DNA from: Fonsecaea monophora
Taxonomy: Eukaryota; Ascomycota; Eurotiomycetes; Chaetothyriales; Herpotrichiellaceae
Direction of reading: 5' to 3'
DNA length: 64,000 nucleotides
NCBI RefSeq assembly: GCF_001642475.1
Contig: NW_019173953.1
Coordinates: 1-64,000 of the forward strand
The translations under genes were made by a program, and so were the position numbers. The notes beneath the pieces are model-generated. The model made no database searches. It was given only the letters and a program-made list of their open reading frames with translations, and had not been told where the DNA came from. Shown here in pieces: positions 22,869-32,935 of this stretch (position 1 is its first letter; each line of letters opens with the position of its first letter).

Positions 22869-23720
22869 GATGTGAGATAATCAGCAAATTCTGGCCAGAT
22901 AAGAGAGAAGCACTCGGATTGTGTATCAACAACTATCAGTGCGACTAAACGCTTTTCCTTTTTATCTCACCAGCGATAACGCGGATGATGCCAAAAAGGG
23001 AGTCAGCAAGTTGCCCGTCGGCATGAGGAAGCAAAAGACAAAAATCACCAAGGCAGATCATGTCTCTTTCATTGGTGCACGTAGTATGTTCCTGCAGCAA
23101 CGAACACGTCCAGCGACATGTGCCACGTCTGCCACGTCTGCCATGTCTGCCATGTCTATAGCTGCCTTGTATCAGGCTCGCTGAGTTGCTGGGATTTTGC
23201 TGGACAAGTGGCAATTTGTCCGCTCCGAGACCGCGTCCTTGTCAATTCGCCGTCGAAACGCCCTTCAAACACCGAGGAAGATCGACTTCCCCACGACCCA
23301 AAAAGTCGCTAGTGGTGTTATAGAGACTGTTTCTTGCCACCTTTGGTCATCATCTATTCCCGTTTCATCATTGGATTCTCTCATCTTCGACCTAAGTACC
23401 ATGTTGGCCATGCTCCCCACCCGAACGTGGCGCCTCCGCTCAGTCGCCGACCCAAGAGGCCGCAAGCCTTGCTCGCGCTTGTCTACAGCTAGATTGATGC
23501 CCCCAGAAAGGAATCGCGTGGCTATCTCCCCGAGGATAGGCAAGTGGTCCGCCATCTAATTCAACTGACATATCGCGGCTGGGCAACTCTTGATCGAAAT
23601 ATGCATATATATGGAGTCGGGGGATACATGAGAGCCAACCCCTTACCAACCTCACCTGATCGTTCTGTTCAAGATTCATCCAGGACGACGACAATTCTCG
23701 GTCACATTTACTTTGGAGAG
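22869..23720. promoter_or_regulatory. Divergent promoter region, PhyH copy 1 / UNC93-like transporter
   Basis: 850 bases between two head-to-head genes. It contains a 9-bp tandem repeat (annotated separately) and no recognisable coding sequence. Confidence 0.5.
23121..23156. repeat. Four tandem copies of a 9-bp unit
   Basis: The unit TGCCAYGTC is repeated four times head to tail; the first two copies have C and the last two T at the Y position. It lies midway in the divergent promoter between the PhyH and transporter genes. Each unit contains a CACGTC/CATGTC core, so it may be regulatory or simply a minisatellite. Confidence 0.8.
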
Positions 23721-25599
23721 ATGGCCAACTCGAGCGCCCTCAAGGGCAAGCTGCGGTTGAACCGCCCCTTCAACCAAAATTTTCTCATGGGATGTATCCT
23801 CGCTTGTCTGCCTGGGATATACCTGGCCTTGACGGGTCTGGGGGCTGGTGGAGGTCAACCCACTTCGCAGCACGTTGCATCCATCACAAACTCGTATGTG
23901 TCAGGGCGTGCTTGTGAGATGGGGTTTTCGAGATCTGACGTTTGTATAGCATTCTTTATGGCGTCTACACCTTCTTTGGATGGTGTGCCGGCACGTTCCT
24001 GAACTATTTTGGCCCAAGCATCACCGTCTGTATTGGCGGTCTTGGCTATCCGTGAGTTCTTGTATCGGTTGTTGGAACGACAAGAGTACTGATTTTTCTC
24101 CTGCCAGTCTATACGCCGGTTCTCTGTGGGCTTTTGGAAATGGTGTTGACCAGGCGTTTCCACTGTTTGGTTTGTCACTCTTCCCTTCGAGGAGAGAAAC
24201 CCTTGCTAAGAATTATAGCCGGTGCCTTTCTCGGATTCTCTGCCGCCCTGCTCTGGACAGGTGCCGGATTCATCCAATTCGCCTATGCGGAGGAAAAGGA
24301 CAAGGCCAAGGTGAGACATTGGGAACAAACCACGACGGGGTTCAGAACTGACGAACCGTGTAGTACATTACGTATCAATGGTCTCTGTCGGCCGTCGGCG
24401 GCACCATCGGATCGCTCATTGCCTTTGCGGCCAACTTCCACAAGACCAGTGTCGATGGCGCCTCCGCCGCGGTCTATATCGTTTTCATTATCATCATGTG
24501 CATGTAAGGAATCGCCACGAGCAAAGCTGCAAGAAGCAACTGTCTGACCCTGTCTAGTGCCATTGTCGGTGCCTTGCTGCTGTTGGTCAAGCCCAAGAAC
24601 GTGGTCCGCGACGACGGTCGTCACATCGCCGTGTTCAAACAACCCAACATCAAAACCGAGATTGTGGGAGTGTGGAAGGTCATGTCAGACCCCAAGATCA
24701 TCATCCTCCTGCCGGCCATGTTTGCCGGTGAAATGATTCTCGCTCCGGCGAGCAGTATCAATGGTGAGTTTTCTTTGCGCAAGCACGTCCTTCAGGGAGG
24801 AACATCTGCACCATCATCACTCCAACCAGATTGACAAAAGACCTGGGTTTAACACTTTTTGACAGGCTACTTCTTCAACCTCCGAACGCGATCCCTAGCC
24901 AACTTGCTGTTCAACTTCATCATGATTCCGGCACCCCTGTTGCTCGCATGGGTCATGGACAGCCCGAAAATCAAGTCGCGCAAAATGCGCGGGGTCGTCG
25001 GCGTGACGGCGATCGGGACCATCACCATGGCGTCGCTGGCGGGCGTGCTGGGCTGGATCTGCGTGCACGACATCGACCGACACAAGACGCCGCCGGGGGC
25101 GGATTGGACCGACGGCAGCGCGGCGGTCGGCTACATCTTCCTGTACCTGTTCTTCGGCATCGTCGACGCGTGCTTCCAGATCGTGGTGCAGTGGACGCTG
25201 TCGGCGCTGACCAACGACCCCGTGCTGTGCGCCCGCTACGCCGGCGCCTTCCGCGGCACCGTCAGCCTGGGCATGTGCATCGCCTTCACCCTCGACGCCC
25301 GCACCGTCAGCTACAAGAACCAGATCATCATCCAGCTGTGCGTCTACGCCCTGGCCCTGGCCTCGCTGTACTACGTCATTTTGACCTACGTCAAGGAGAC
25401 AAACTACTTTGCCGAGGAGAACGTCATCGTCCCCGTCGCGTTCGAGGAGAAGGCCATCGTCGAGGGCCTCGTCGCCGACGACGTCATCCGCCGCGAACGC
25501 GAGCTCGAAAAGATCGCCCGCGGCCTCGCGCTCGACGAGGAGTCGAACGAGTCTAACGAGGCGGTGGCCGAGGCGGAGACCGTCCACGTCAAAGGATAA
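23721..25599 (+). CDS. UNC93-like major-facilitator transporter
   Basis: Multi-pass membrane protein of 493 residues. Eight exons: 23721-23893, 23950-24051, 24108-24142, 24219-24310, 24364-24503, 24558-24763, 24866-25599, with a very short third exon of 35 bases; that is seven coding segments in my reconstruction, and the sum is in frame. The N-terminus (RPFNQNFLMGCILACLPGIY) and alternating hydrophobic segments with PAMFAGEMILAPASSING are typical of fungal UNC93/DUF895 MFS proteins. A hydrophilic acidic C-terminal tail follows helix 12. The last exon is markedly GC-rich. Transport substrate is unknown for nearly all fungal members. Sitting between the formamidase block and its putative regulator, it may import the substrate or export a product. 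Confidence 0.85.
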
Positions 25600-26018
25600 A
25601 CAGGCCGCAGCGGTGATCGAGAGATGGGAGGCCAGCAAGACGAGATGGGGCGAATACTAGCAAGCACGAAGTGAAAATAGAATATAGTGATAGTGTCAAT
25701 CAATCATCAAAGACTTGACTCGTTCAGACATGATATATTCTAGCTTACCGAGTACATATAGAGAGCGATGTGTCCCAACTTGATCCGATTCCAAGACACA
25801 ACAAGATTTCCAACATCTTCATGAAACCGGGTAAAAGTCAAGCTTGGCTTCTCATACATCTGAATCAATCAATTGAATCCTCTCGCGTATACCGTAGCGC
25901 GTTACTGCCTGTCTATCTATTTATCCTTGCATCGAAAGAGAGGGACTGGGTTCCCCGGGTGCGTGATAAACATCCATCCATACATACCCTTCTCATAAGT
26001 AAAGTATCCATCCCTGCA
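25600..26018. other. Convergent 3' flanks, no gene seen
   Basis: About 420 bases between the 3' ends of the transporter (plus) and a Zn2Cys6 regulator (minus). AT-rich stretches suit polyadenylation regions. Nothing else was recognised. Confidence 0.5.
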
Positions 26019-28455
26019 TCATCGAAATTGCTGTTGATGTTGAAACTGCGCCTGGTCGTAATACATGTCCCAACCCCAGCCGGCATTGTCGTCGTGGGCC
26101 ATCATCTGCGCCTGAAAGAGAGGGTCGGTAAAGTACATTTCGGGGGCCCAGTCGGTGTGCGCGCCGTTGGACCCTGCCAACGATTGCACGGTGGCGTCTT
26201 CAAACGGTTCTCCCAGTTCACTGGCGGCGGCTACGGCGGTGCGACCAGTAGGGGTCGGCATCGAGGGCCTTTGGCCGTGATCTGAGCCGTCCACACCATC
26301 GTCGTGTCTTATCGTTGTTGTCGCAGTTGCCGATGCCGGACGTCTTCCTGTCCGAGAACGCTTATTCATCTTCTTGACCAAGTCCTCGTAAAACATTTGA
26401 GCCTGCTGGGCCACGGACGAACGGCTCCCCAGCTTGCGAGCCCACGGAAGACCGCGCTGCAGGTTGCGCACGCCGGTACGCGAGGTGGCCGGATCGGAAC
26501 TGTTGGCCTGACGCGCGTGGAGCACCATGGCCAGGTCGAATTCGTGGATGCCAAAGTTCCACAGCGACCCCAGCAGGTCCTGCCGGTCGAGATCTTCACA
26601 GACATGTGAGATGTCTGCGGCCGCGCGGAACATGGTGTCAGTCCCCTCGGGAAGCAATGTGCAGAACCGCAGCAACGCCGCTTGGTAGGTAATATGCAAA
26701 GTGGCTGTCCACAAAGTAAATCCCGTGCCCAAGGCGCCCCCGCCCCCGCCGCCACCACCAGCAGAGCTTCGAGGTGGTTGTAGAGTCGTCGGTATGCCCT
26801 TGTGCCACTGTTGCAGCTCGGTGAGGAGCGCCAGGGCTCGAGAGTTGCGATCGAGATTGTTGCCTCGTCCACCGCCCTGGTGATCACGGTATCGGCAGGG
26901 CCGAAGGAGATCCAACCAGCTAGATATTATGAGACAGAGATTGACTAATTCCAAAAAGAACCGCGTGTGTTCGGCCGACGGTAGCGAGCCGGGATATTCG
27001 GGCTGAAAGTCGGCCTCTGTCAGGTATTCGACGTCGCAATCAGCGAGGTTTCTGCAGAAAGATTAGACAAGAACCCTCAAAGGGACAAGGGCCGCAATCT
27101 CTCACATGGCTCTTGGACGACCCCACTCGAAAGAACACAACGTCTATATTGTCAGCACATATGGTCATGATCGCGGATCAGCACCTACATCGTGGACAAA
27201 AAGCGACCACCAGATACGCTTCCACTGTCTTCGCATCGGTTCGCTTGCGTTGGCTTTGCCCAATGCACGGTGCATCCCTAGGCCCTGTGGAGGAGAGTTA
27301 ACACGGATCACCCTCGTGAACGACCGGAACCGCCTTACCTGTGCTATCCTCACGGCAGTGCCGAGACACAGCCACATGTTTTGCAGCGTGTCGTCACAGC
27401 TGTCCGAGACAAACGTGCTAAAGAGGAGGTGAGACTGGACCAGCACCAGACGGTCTTGTTCAAATCTGTTCTCGACCAAGGCTTTGGCCCGGCCGTACAG
27501 TCTCCAGGACACCTCACCGTGAGGAAGTTTGAGATTGGGATGCTCGAATGTAGTTGATCCGGAGAGTAAGACGCTGTGTAGCAGGAGAAGAGAAACATTG
27601 GACGGCTTCGGCGCGGCCGAGTATCCTTTGAGAAAGGCGGACCTGTCGAGGATGGGCAGCGTGGCGTGGACGCGGTCGAAAAAGGCCGCAATGAAGCTGT
27701 CGGCCACCTCAGGGCTGGGGAGGGTAAATGAGCCGTACAGGTCGAGGACGGCGAGTTCGGACAAGCCCATGCTTCGGGGAATTCCCCCGTGGGCGCGTTT
27801 GAAAAAGGGGGCATCGCGATAGTGGTAGACGTCAGTCTGGAAGCCGCGGCCGAATTCGTTGGCCAGCAGCCTTGCGACCGTCGTGTAGTTGTCGTTGAAC
27901 GTGACCTGGTAGTCGCTGATGGCACCGAGCGAGAAATCTTGGGCAACAAAGTCTACCAGGATCGAGGTCTCCTTGGAAATGTCGCCAAACCCGCCGGGAG
28001 ACACCTCGATCCTTCGTGGGCTATCTCCTTCCCCCAAACTGCCAAACCGTGCTCGGATCTCGTCCAGCGCCGAGGGGACTGTAATGCGGTCGACCTGTTC
28101 GACCACATCCGCAGGACTCGACGGGTTTGTGGCGCTGGCGGTCCCGTCAGTTCCAACATCGCTCAATATCAGCAGGCGGCCAGCGCCAGTTGCATACCTC
28201 GGCGCGCCCAACGTGGCTGCTTCTACAGCACGAATAGGCCGTCTTCGACGTTGGAGTCGGTCGCAGGACAGACCGGAATCTTCACACCGCGTACACGGGT
28301 GGCCTCGTGTGGACAGGTCACATCTCACCTTGCGGAGATGGCAGCTCGTACATGCCGCCGCGGCGGACTTGGAACCTGGATCGCAATGAGTCAATCTTCC
28401 ATGAGGCAACAAGCGCACAAATACCTGTCCGGCCGGACCGCTGCGGAGTGGTCAT
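26019..28455 (-). CDS. Zn2Cys6 transcription factor with fungal_trans domain
   Basis: Nuclear regulator of 744 residues in five exons: 28455-28425, 28375-27339, 27284-27189, 27143-27106, 27051-26019. The tiny first exon (31 bases, MTTPQRSGRT) was placed by finding an ATG and a GT donor whose splice restores frame into the zinc cluster. The downstream open frame itself begins without an ATG. The cluster is Cys19, 22, 29, 38, 41 and 48. The fungal_trans signature is RQWKRIWWSLFVHD with GRPRAI further on, as in cutinase transcription factor 1 beta relatives. A run of eight glycines follows near 26.75 kb. Position within the amide-hydrolase/PhyH block makes it the candidate pathway regulator. Confidence 0.88.
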
Positions 28456-28887
28456 TAAGCGATTGTCAGGGAGGAGCAAGCGATGCCATGGATTTCAGGC
28501 TGGTAGATTATCTCGATTACATCCCTCGTACGTTTCAGTATAGTGCATTGGGGAAAAGAGAAGTGAGGCAAAAGTGCTTCGTAGTAGGTCTTAATGGGGG
28601 CATTGGGGTTGTATCGGGTTGGTATTTGGGGGTGAAGCTAATAACTAGTGGTGGCTAAGGGAGACGCCCAGTGGCACCCAATGGATTACCGAGCGCCCAA
28701 GTCTCTATTGGGTAGGCGGGGGTTCTTGGTGCGAGCAGCACAGTGGTAGTGTCACATGACTTCGCGTCCTTGGCGTGCGACGCGGGTTTCTCGAGGACTT
28801 CGAATTCCATCTCTCGTCCCTCTATTTGTAGCCTCCAGCTATTTCCTCTTGCACCCTCCCTCGCCAATTCCTCCTCTCCCTCTCTGC
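28456..28887. promoter_or_regulatory. Promoter of the Zn2Cys6 gene and 3' flank of the RidA gene
   Basis: 430 bases between two minus-strand genes. No further gene or repeat was recognised. Confidence 0.4.
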
Positions 28888-29289
28888 TCACAATGTCGCC
28901 TCGGCCTGAATCTCGACAATCATTTCAGGAAAGCACAGCTTCGACGAGCCGACACACGTCCAGGTTGGCCGGTGACCAGGGCACCGCTCGCGCCAGATCT
29001 TCATCATGACGGGTTCAAGGTCGGTGTCGAGCATGAATGTCAGGAACTTGTGCACACCCAGCAGGCCCTTTTCGACGCCGGCCTTTTTCAACGCCGCCTC
29101 GACGCAGTCGAACGCCGCCGAGATCTGGGCCTCCGCAGACGTTGTCACCACCTTGCCTGTCTTCAGGTCGCACCCTGCCTGACCGGCCGTGATGACGATC
29201 TTGGCCGACGCAGGCAGTACAACAGCCTGGGAGAAGCCGTGGTTCTGGGCGAACTCGCCTGCAGGTCCGTCGTATTGATGGAAGCTCAT
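28888..29289 (-). CDS. RidA/YjgF-family enamine/imine deaminase-like protein
   Basis: Single-exon gene of 133 residues, the normal length for a RidA/YjgF/UK114 subunit, which forms trimers. Hydrophobic core segments (KIVITAGQAGCDLKTGKVV and AAFDCVEAALKKAGV) and the following FLTFMLDTDL fit the family. The PTWTCVGSSKLCFPEMIVEIQA end matches the conserved region around the substrate-binding Arg and Glu, but the usual Arg-x-x-x pattern before it is altered (PTWTCVG), so activity on imines is not assured. Fungal members linked to catabolic genes often act on pathway-specific enamines or imines. Its placement between the regulator and PhyH copy 2 suggests that role here; that is inference. Confidence 0.88.
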   Translation of the reverse strand: MSFHQYDGPAGEFAQNHGFSQAVVLPASAKIVITAGQAGCDLKTGKVVTTSAEAQISAAFDCVEAALKKAGVEKGLLGVHKFLTFMLDTDLEPVMMKIWRERCPGHRPTWTCVGSSKLCFPEMIVEIQAEATL

Positions 29290-29996
29290 GCTGAACGCGT
29301 TTAAAGCTTCTCGAGTTGTGTTGTTTGTGTGGTCTCCTGTATGTCATGTCAGTGAAGGGAGGTGTGTATAGGAAAGCCTGAAAACGACATGCCTGATTGT
29401 ACTTTACGCGGCAAACTAGATCGACTTGAATCGAGCAACAGCAATCAACCCTGCAACTCTGGATGTGGACGAAAATCAAACAACGGTCGGGAAGGTGGTA
29501 TCATCTCGGGTTCCTTATAGCATCTCCAAGTGGAATAGTCTTCACATGGCTCTAATCTTCGATAATCTTCGACAAACAGCTTCCGATTCCCGCCAGGGAC
29601 CCTCTTCAGGTTCCACAATCCTGAGCGCTTGAACTTTGGTCGGCCATCCTCCGCTAGAACATCGCTTCCAGTACCATTAGGACAAGCCCGCCGTCTACGC
29701 CACACCCGTCCGACCGATTTAATATCGGTGTTCCACACGATAACTTGGCCGTCGAAACGCCGTGACGCCGCCGAAGCCTTATCGACGAGAGCCCGACGCT
29801 TAGCTACGTGCGATGCGAGGCTGGAAGGCACGAAGACCCGGATTGTCCTGCAAGGCTGAAGACACATCTATCAACACGTGGATAAATCGGGATACATGGC
29901 GGCTGAATAGGGATATGTCTACAATATACTTCAGCTGGCTCCACCACGAACGCGAAATCAAATTCGATAGTTTATGGGATATGAAAAGTGACACTA
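29290..29996. other. Spacer with an unrecognised minus-strand open frame
   Basis: About 700 bases between the RidA start and the 3' end of PhyH copy 2. A 140-codon frame on the minus strand (29445-29867) is arginine-rich and includes FVPSSLASHVAKRRALVDKA. I do not recognise it, and it overlaps the region where the RidA promoter should be. It could be a decayed mobile-element fragment or chance. Confidence 0.35.
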
Positions 29997-30986
29997 TCAA
30001 CTTCCATAATGATCAATCTTCTCCTTGGCCTGGCCGCCGTTCAACAACAAGTTTCGCGGGTCGTCAAAGTCAACCCATCCAAGCCAGGGCATCGACACGG
30101 AATAGCCAATGATCTTCTGCAGCCGGGCGTCATACTGCCTGACGCTGTCGAGCGAGTTTGCCAGGAACTGGTTCTCCTCCTGCCGCAGGATGCCCTTGAT
30201 CATGAAACAACTGAACACAAGCCGTTCTTCGTCGGTGGTGGTGTTGGCGCTCCCTCCATGATAGGCGGACGCCAGCATTATGAAGGCATCACCGGGCTCT
30301 AGCTCGGCATAGTAACAGAGATCCTCATTAGGCGGCTGCGTCTTAGCCCAGAGGTGACTGCGCGGGATGAAGCGTGTAGCGCCATTGGCCCTGGTCGTCT
30401 TCTTACCGGCGACAAACAGTCCCACGGCACAATCGCGGCCGATCGTGTAGTCGGTATGCGAGGCGAGCGCCGGTAGCTCGTTGTGGTAGTTCATGTCATC
30501 GCGGTGTAGCTCCTGGCGCTTAGCACCGGGTGCGATAGAGAAGACGATGGTGTTGTTGACCTGCGGTGGCGCGACCGACCGCTCAAGTTTTTGACCCAGC
30601 CAGGCATCGTGTGTTGATGAGATGAGTCGATTGCAGACCTCTTGATACAGCTCATTGCCGAGTACCTTGCGCGTGAACGTGGGCGACTTTTCCACCAGGC
30701 CCGTCACCCGGCGCGTCTCGGGCGGGAAGAAGTCGCCCTGCCATGGTTGATCTTTGAGGATGTACGGACGCACGTCGGCATCGATGTTCTTGATGTCGTC
30801 CCGGCTGACGAGGTTGCGCACGATACAGCCTCCGGTGCGGATGAGCGACTCGACGACGTCGTCAACGGTGGCACTGCTCGCGTCAAATGCGTCGACCTTG
30901 GCCGCCCTCGAGTCCTCGGCCAGGTGCTTGGGAAAGCCTCCCGCCGGCGCGTTGGGGAGTGGTTCTTCGAGACGAGACGGCGACAT
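29997..30986 (-). CDS. Phytanoyl-CoA dioxygenase (PhyH) family protein, copy 2
   Basis: Single-exon Fe(II)/2-oxoglutarate oxygenase of 329 residues. The start is ATG 30986 (MSPSRLEEPL); the open frame extends 20 codons further but has no ATG there. The iron ligand motif is ELHRDDMNYH, the distal His is in SAYHGGSANT, and DEERLVFSC follows. It aligns over its whole length with copy 1 at 21.7-22.9 kb. The C-terminus MPWLGWVDFDDPRN corresponds to the separate second exon of copy 1, so one intron differs between the copies. Copy 2 is less GC-rich than copy 1. The pair flanks the transporter, regulator and RidA genes. Consecutive oxidations of one substrate are conceivable. Confidence 0.88.
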   Translation of the reverse strand: MSPSRLEEPLPNAPAGGFPKHLAEDSRAAKVDAFDASSATVDDVVESLIRTGGCIVRNLVSRDDIKNIDADVRPYILKDQPWQGDFFPPETRRVTGLVEKSPTFTRKVLGNELYQEVCNRLISSTHDAWLGQKLERSVAPPQVNNTIVFSIAPGAKRQELHRDDMNYHNELPALASHTDYTIGRDCAVGLFVAGKKTTRANGATRFIPRSHLWAKTQPPNEDLCYYAELEPGDAFIMLASAYHGGSANTTTDEERLVFSCFMIKGILRQEENQFLANSLDSVRQYDARLQKIIGYSVSMPWLGWVDFDDPRNLLLNGGQAKEKIDHYGS

Positions 30987-32004
30987 ATCGAAGCTCGTTA
31001 GGATATCTGCAGGTTCAATCACCGAGCGATTCAGATGCTCAAGCAATGCCGCCTGACCTTTTTATGTCCGCGGCCTTGTCTCTTGATCCCACGTTGTAGG
31101 ATTTTCAAAGTCAGGATCAACGGCTGCCGCTTAGCTAATGAAATGAGACAGTATCGTGGTATGACACCCACCACCCAAGGTGCCCGGACACGCCCCAGTC
31201 CCGCCTTTTAGGCGGCTGAGACCACGAACATTGTAAAAAGCCCGACATATGCGCGGGAGGAATACTTCGTTCCGTATGAGGCAGTTGAGATAGTGGGGAC
31301 AAGATGGGGAGAACGGAGAATCGCCTCACGAAAACATTGGCTATGATTGCACCGACACTGAACCGTACTGCCGGCGATTCAGCGGACAATGCGCGGCGCA
31401 CAGGGGCACGAGTGGATTTTGGAGATACACACAGCGTTTCCACTCAATCCCCAACGACAATCATGATGCCGCAGACAAGTCGGCTTCAAGTCCGTTGCCA
31501 GAGCGAACTGTTGTCCAGGTCCAGCCAGGTATGGAGAACGACCCTGGGCCCTAGCAATCTGTGCAGTCTGAACATCACATTCCTGCCCATGATGAGACTG
31601 GGCATGCTTGGCTAGGATGATATCTACGGCTGAAAATGATCTTGGTCGCGTCGAATCGCCGTGTCACTGCCGACCGACCTCCACAAACACGTGGCAAGAG
31701 AAGGACAGAAAGACATCGAAATTGCGACAAAATAAATGCCATGTAGATGTCGGATACTGCAGCGCCACGATCTATCAATCATCTAGACCATTTACACGGT
31801 CTGCACAGCCACAGTACATTAATATACTCCCTTTTTCCTCTCTACGAGGCCGTTGAATTGCCGGGGCGCTGAGCAAGTCAAGGTGTTGGCCTCTGGGCAA
31901 ACTTGCAATGAGTAACCTGCCACCCAGGCAGGTCGAGGTCGAGATCAGGACACCACAGACCGGCCGCGAAGCCAACTATCATGCGAGAGCATATTGAAAG
32001 GTGC
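30987..32004. other. Gene-free stretch upstream of PhyH copy 2
   Basis: About 1 kb. The first few hundred bases should be the PhyH copy 2 promoter. Only short open frames without motifs are present. It ends at the decayed hydrolase. Confidence 0.45.
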
Positions 32005-32935
32005 TCATCCGAGATTGAGAGATGAAGATTTCGCCGTCAGCCGAGCATTTCGCCGTCCAGCCGAGAATCCCATAGTGCGAGTCATGATAACGGCAGTCCA
32101 CCAGCCCAGCCAGCTCTTCTCGGTCACCAAACGGCTAGGACGAATTTGAGTCATACTGCCTACGAATAGGCACAGTGTTCTGCGAGTAACAGCAGAGTGT
32201 CGCCTCGTCCATGATTGATTACCGTGTCCTTGCCATTCAACCACTTATCCCACCACTGGAGGTAATCTTGCAACAAGCCGATCTGCGGACCAGATGTGGC
32301 GAAGTTGGGATGCTCATGGGCCGATGGTCCCGTCAAGCCATTGCACGGGATATTCGAGGCGTTGTAACATGCGGAACACCACGTTCGAGCACTCGCACGA
32401 CCACGCACCGACGAGGTAGACGGGGCGTTGTATGGCGGAGTAGTCTTCGCGGACTGAAGCGTGTTTGCGGATCTCGTCGCGTCGCTGGTGCTCATGCCAT
32501 TCGACCATCCAGTTCCAGCCGGCTTCCAGACGACTCATCCACGGGTCCCGCCACTTGTCGCCGACCAGGTCCGGATCAGGAGGTGTCGAGGCGATGCTGA
32601 ACATCGTGGCGCACTAGTCGAAGTCGTCGACCAGGAGACAGCCGCCCATGTGATTCCCGTTGTCTGCATAGCGGTCATCGGTTGAGCAGAGAGGATGACC
32701 GCCTTCAAGCCACCACTGCCTCTCGCATGTCGACGCGAGCACAGGCATATCCATACGAGGCGACTTAGGAGTGATTAACAACGGCTCATTCTGCCTTTCC
32801 ATCGCGCCTTCGGTAAGGTATGTACTGGAGAATGGCTGGCCCTGGGTTTGGTATGGTATCTTCTGGCTGACAGGTCATGGCGGACAGGACAATGCTGTCG
32901 AACAGATAGATCTGAAGGACGATATCGTGGTCATG
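32005..32935 (-). pseudogene. Decayed CocE/NonD-type (S15 family) hydrolase
   Basis: Read on the minus strand from 32935, successive frames give IYLFDSIVLSAMT, then PAILQYIPYRRRDGKAE, two stop codons, and YGYACARVDMRE. The family's N-terminal order is PAILEYIPYRKRD followed by YGYACVRVDMRG. The reading then jumps directly to LKAVIL and STDDRYADNGNHMGGCLL. Roughly 60-70 codons are therefore missing, and they include the GxSxGG nucleophile elbow. Further fragments follow: DPDLVGDKWRDPWMSRLEAG, RPVYLVGAWSCECSN and GPWAHEHPNFA, then LQWWDKWLNGKDT before frame loss near 32.2 kb. The C-terminal jelly-roll domain is almost absent. Stops, a frameshift and the catalytic deletion make it a clear pseudogene. 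Confidence 0.8.

Noticed and set aside
24831..25556. Second plus-strand frame inside the transporter's last exon
   Set aside because: It is an arginine/histidine-rich out-of-frame reading typical of GC-rich coding DNA.
24895..25638. Long minus-strand frame opposite the UNC93-like transporter
   Set aside because: It mirrors the GC-rich last exon; the low-complexity translation has no motif, while the sense frame has membrane helices.
9611..31046. Classical secondary-metabolite cluster
   Set aside because: Tailoring-type oxygenases are abundant, but no polyketide synthase, NRPS, terpene cyclase or prenyltransferase is in the window.
30987..31046. Twenty-residue extension of PhyH copy 2
   Set aside because: No ATG is present in that stretch; it would begin with TTG.
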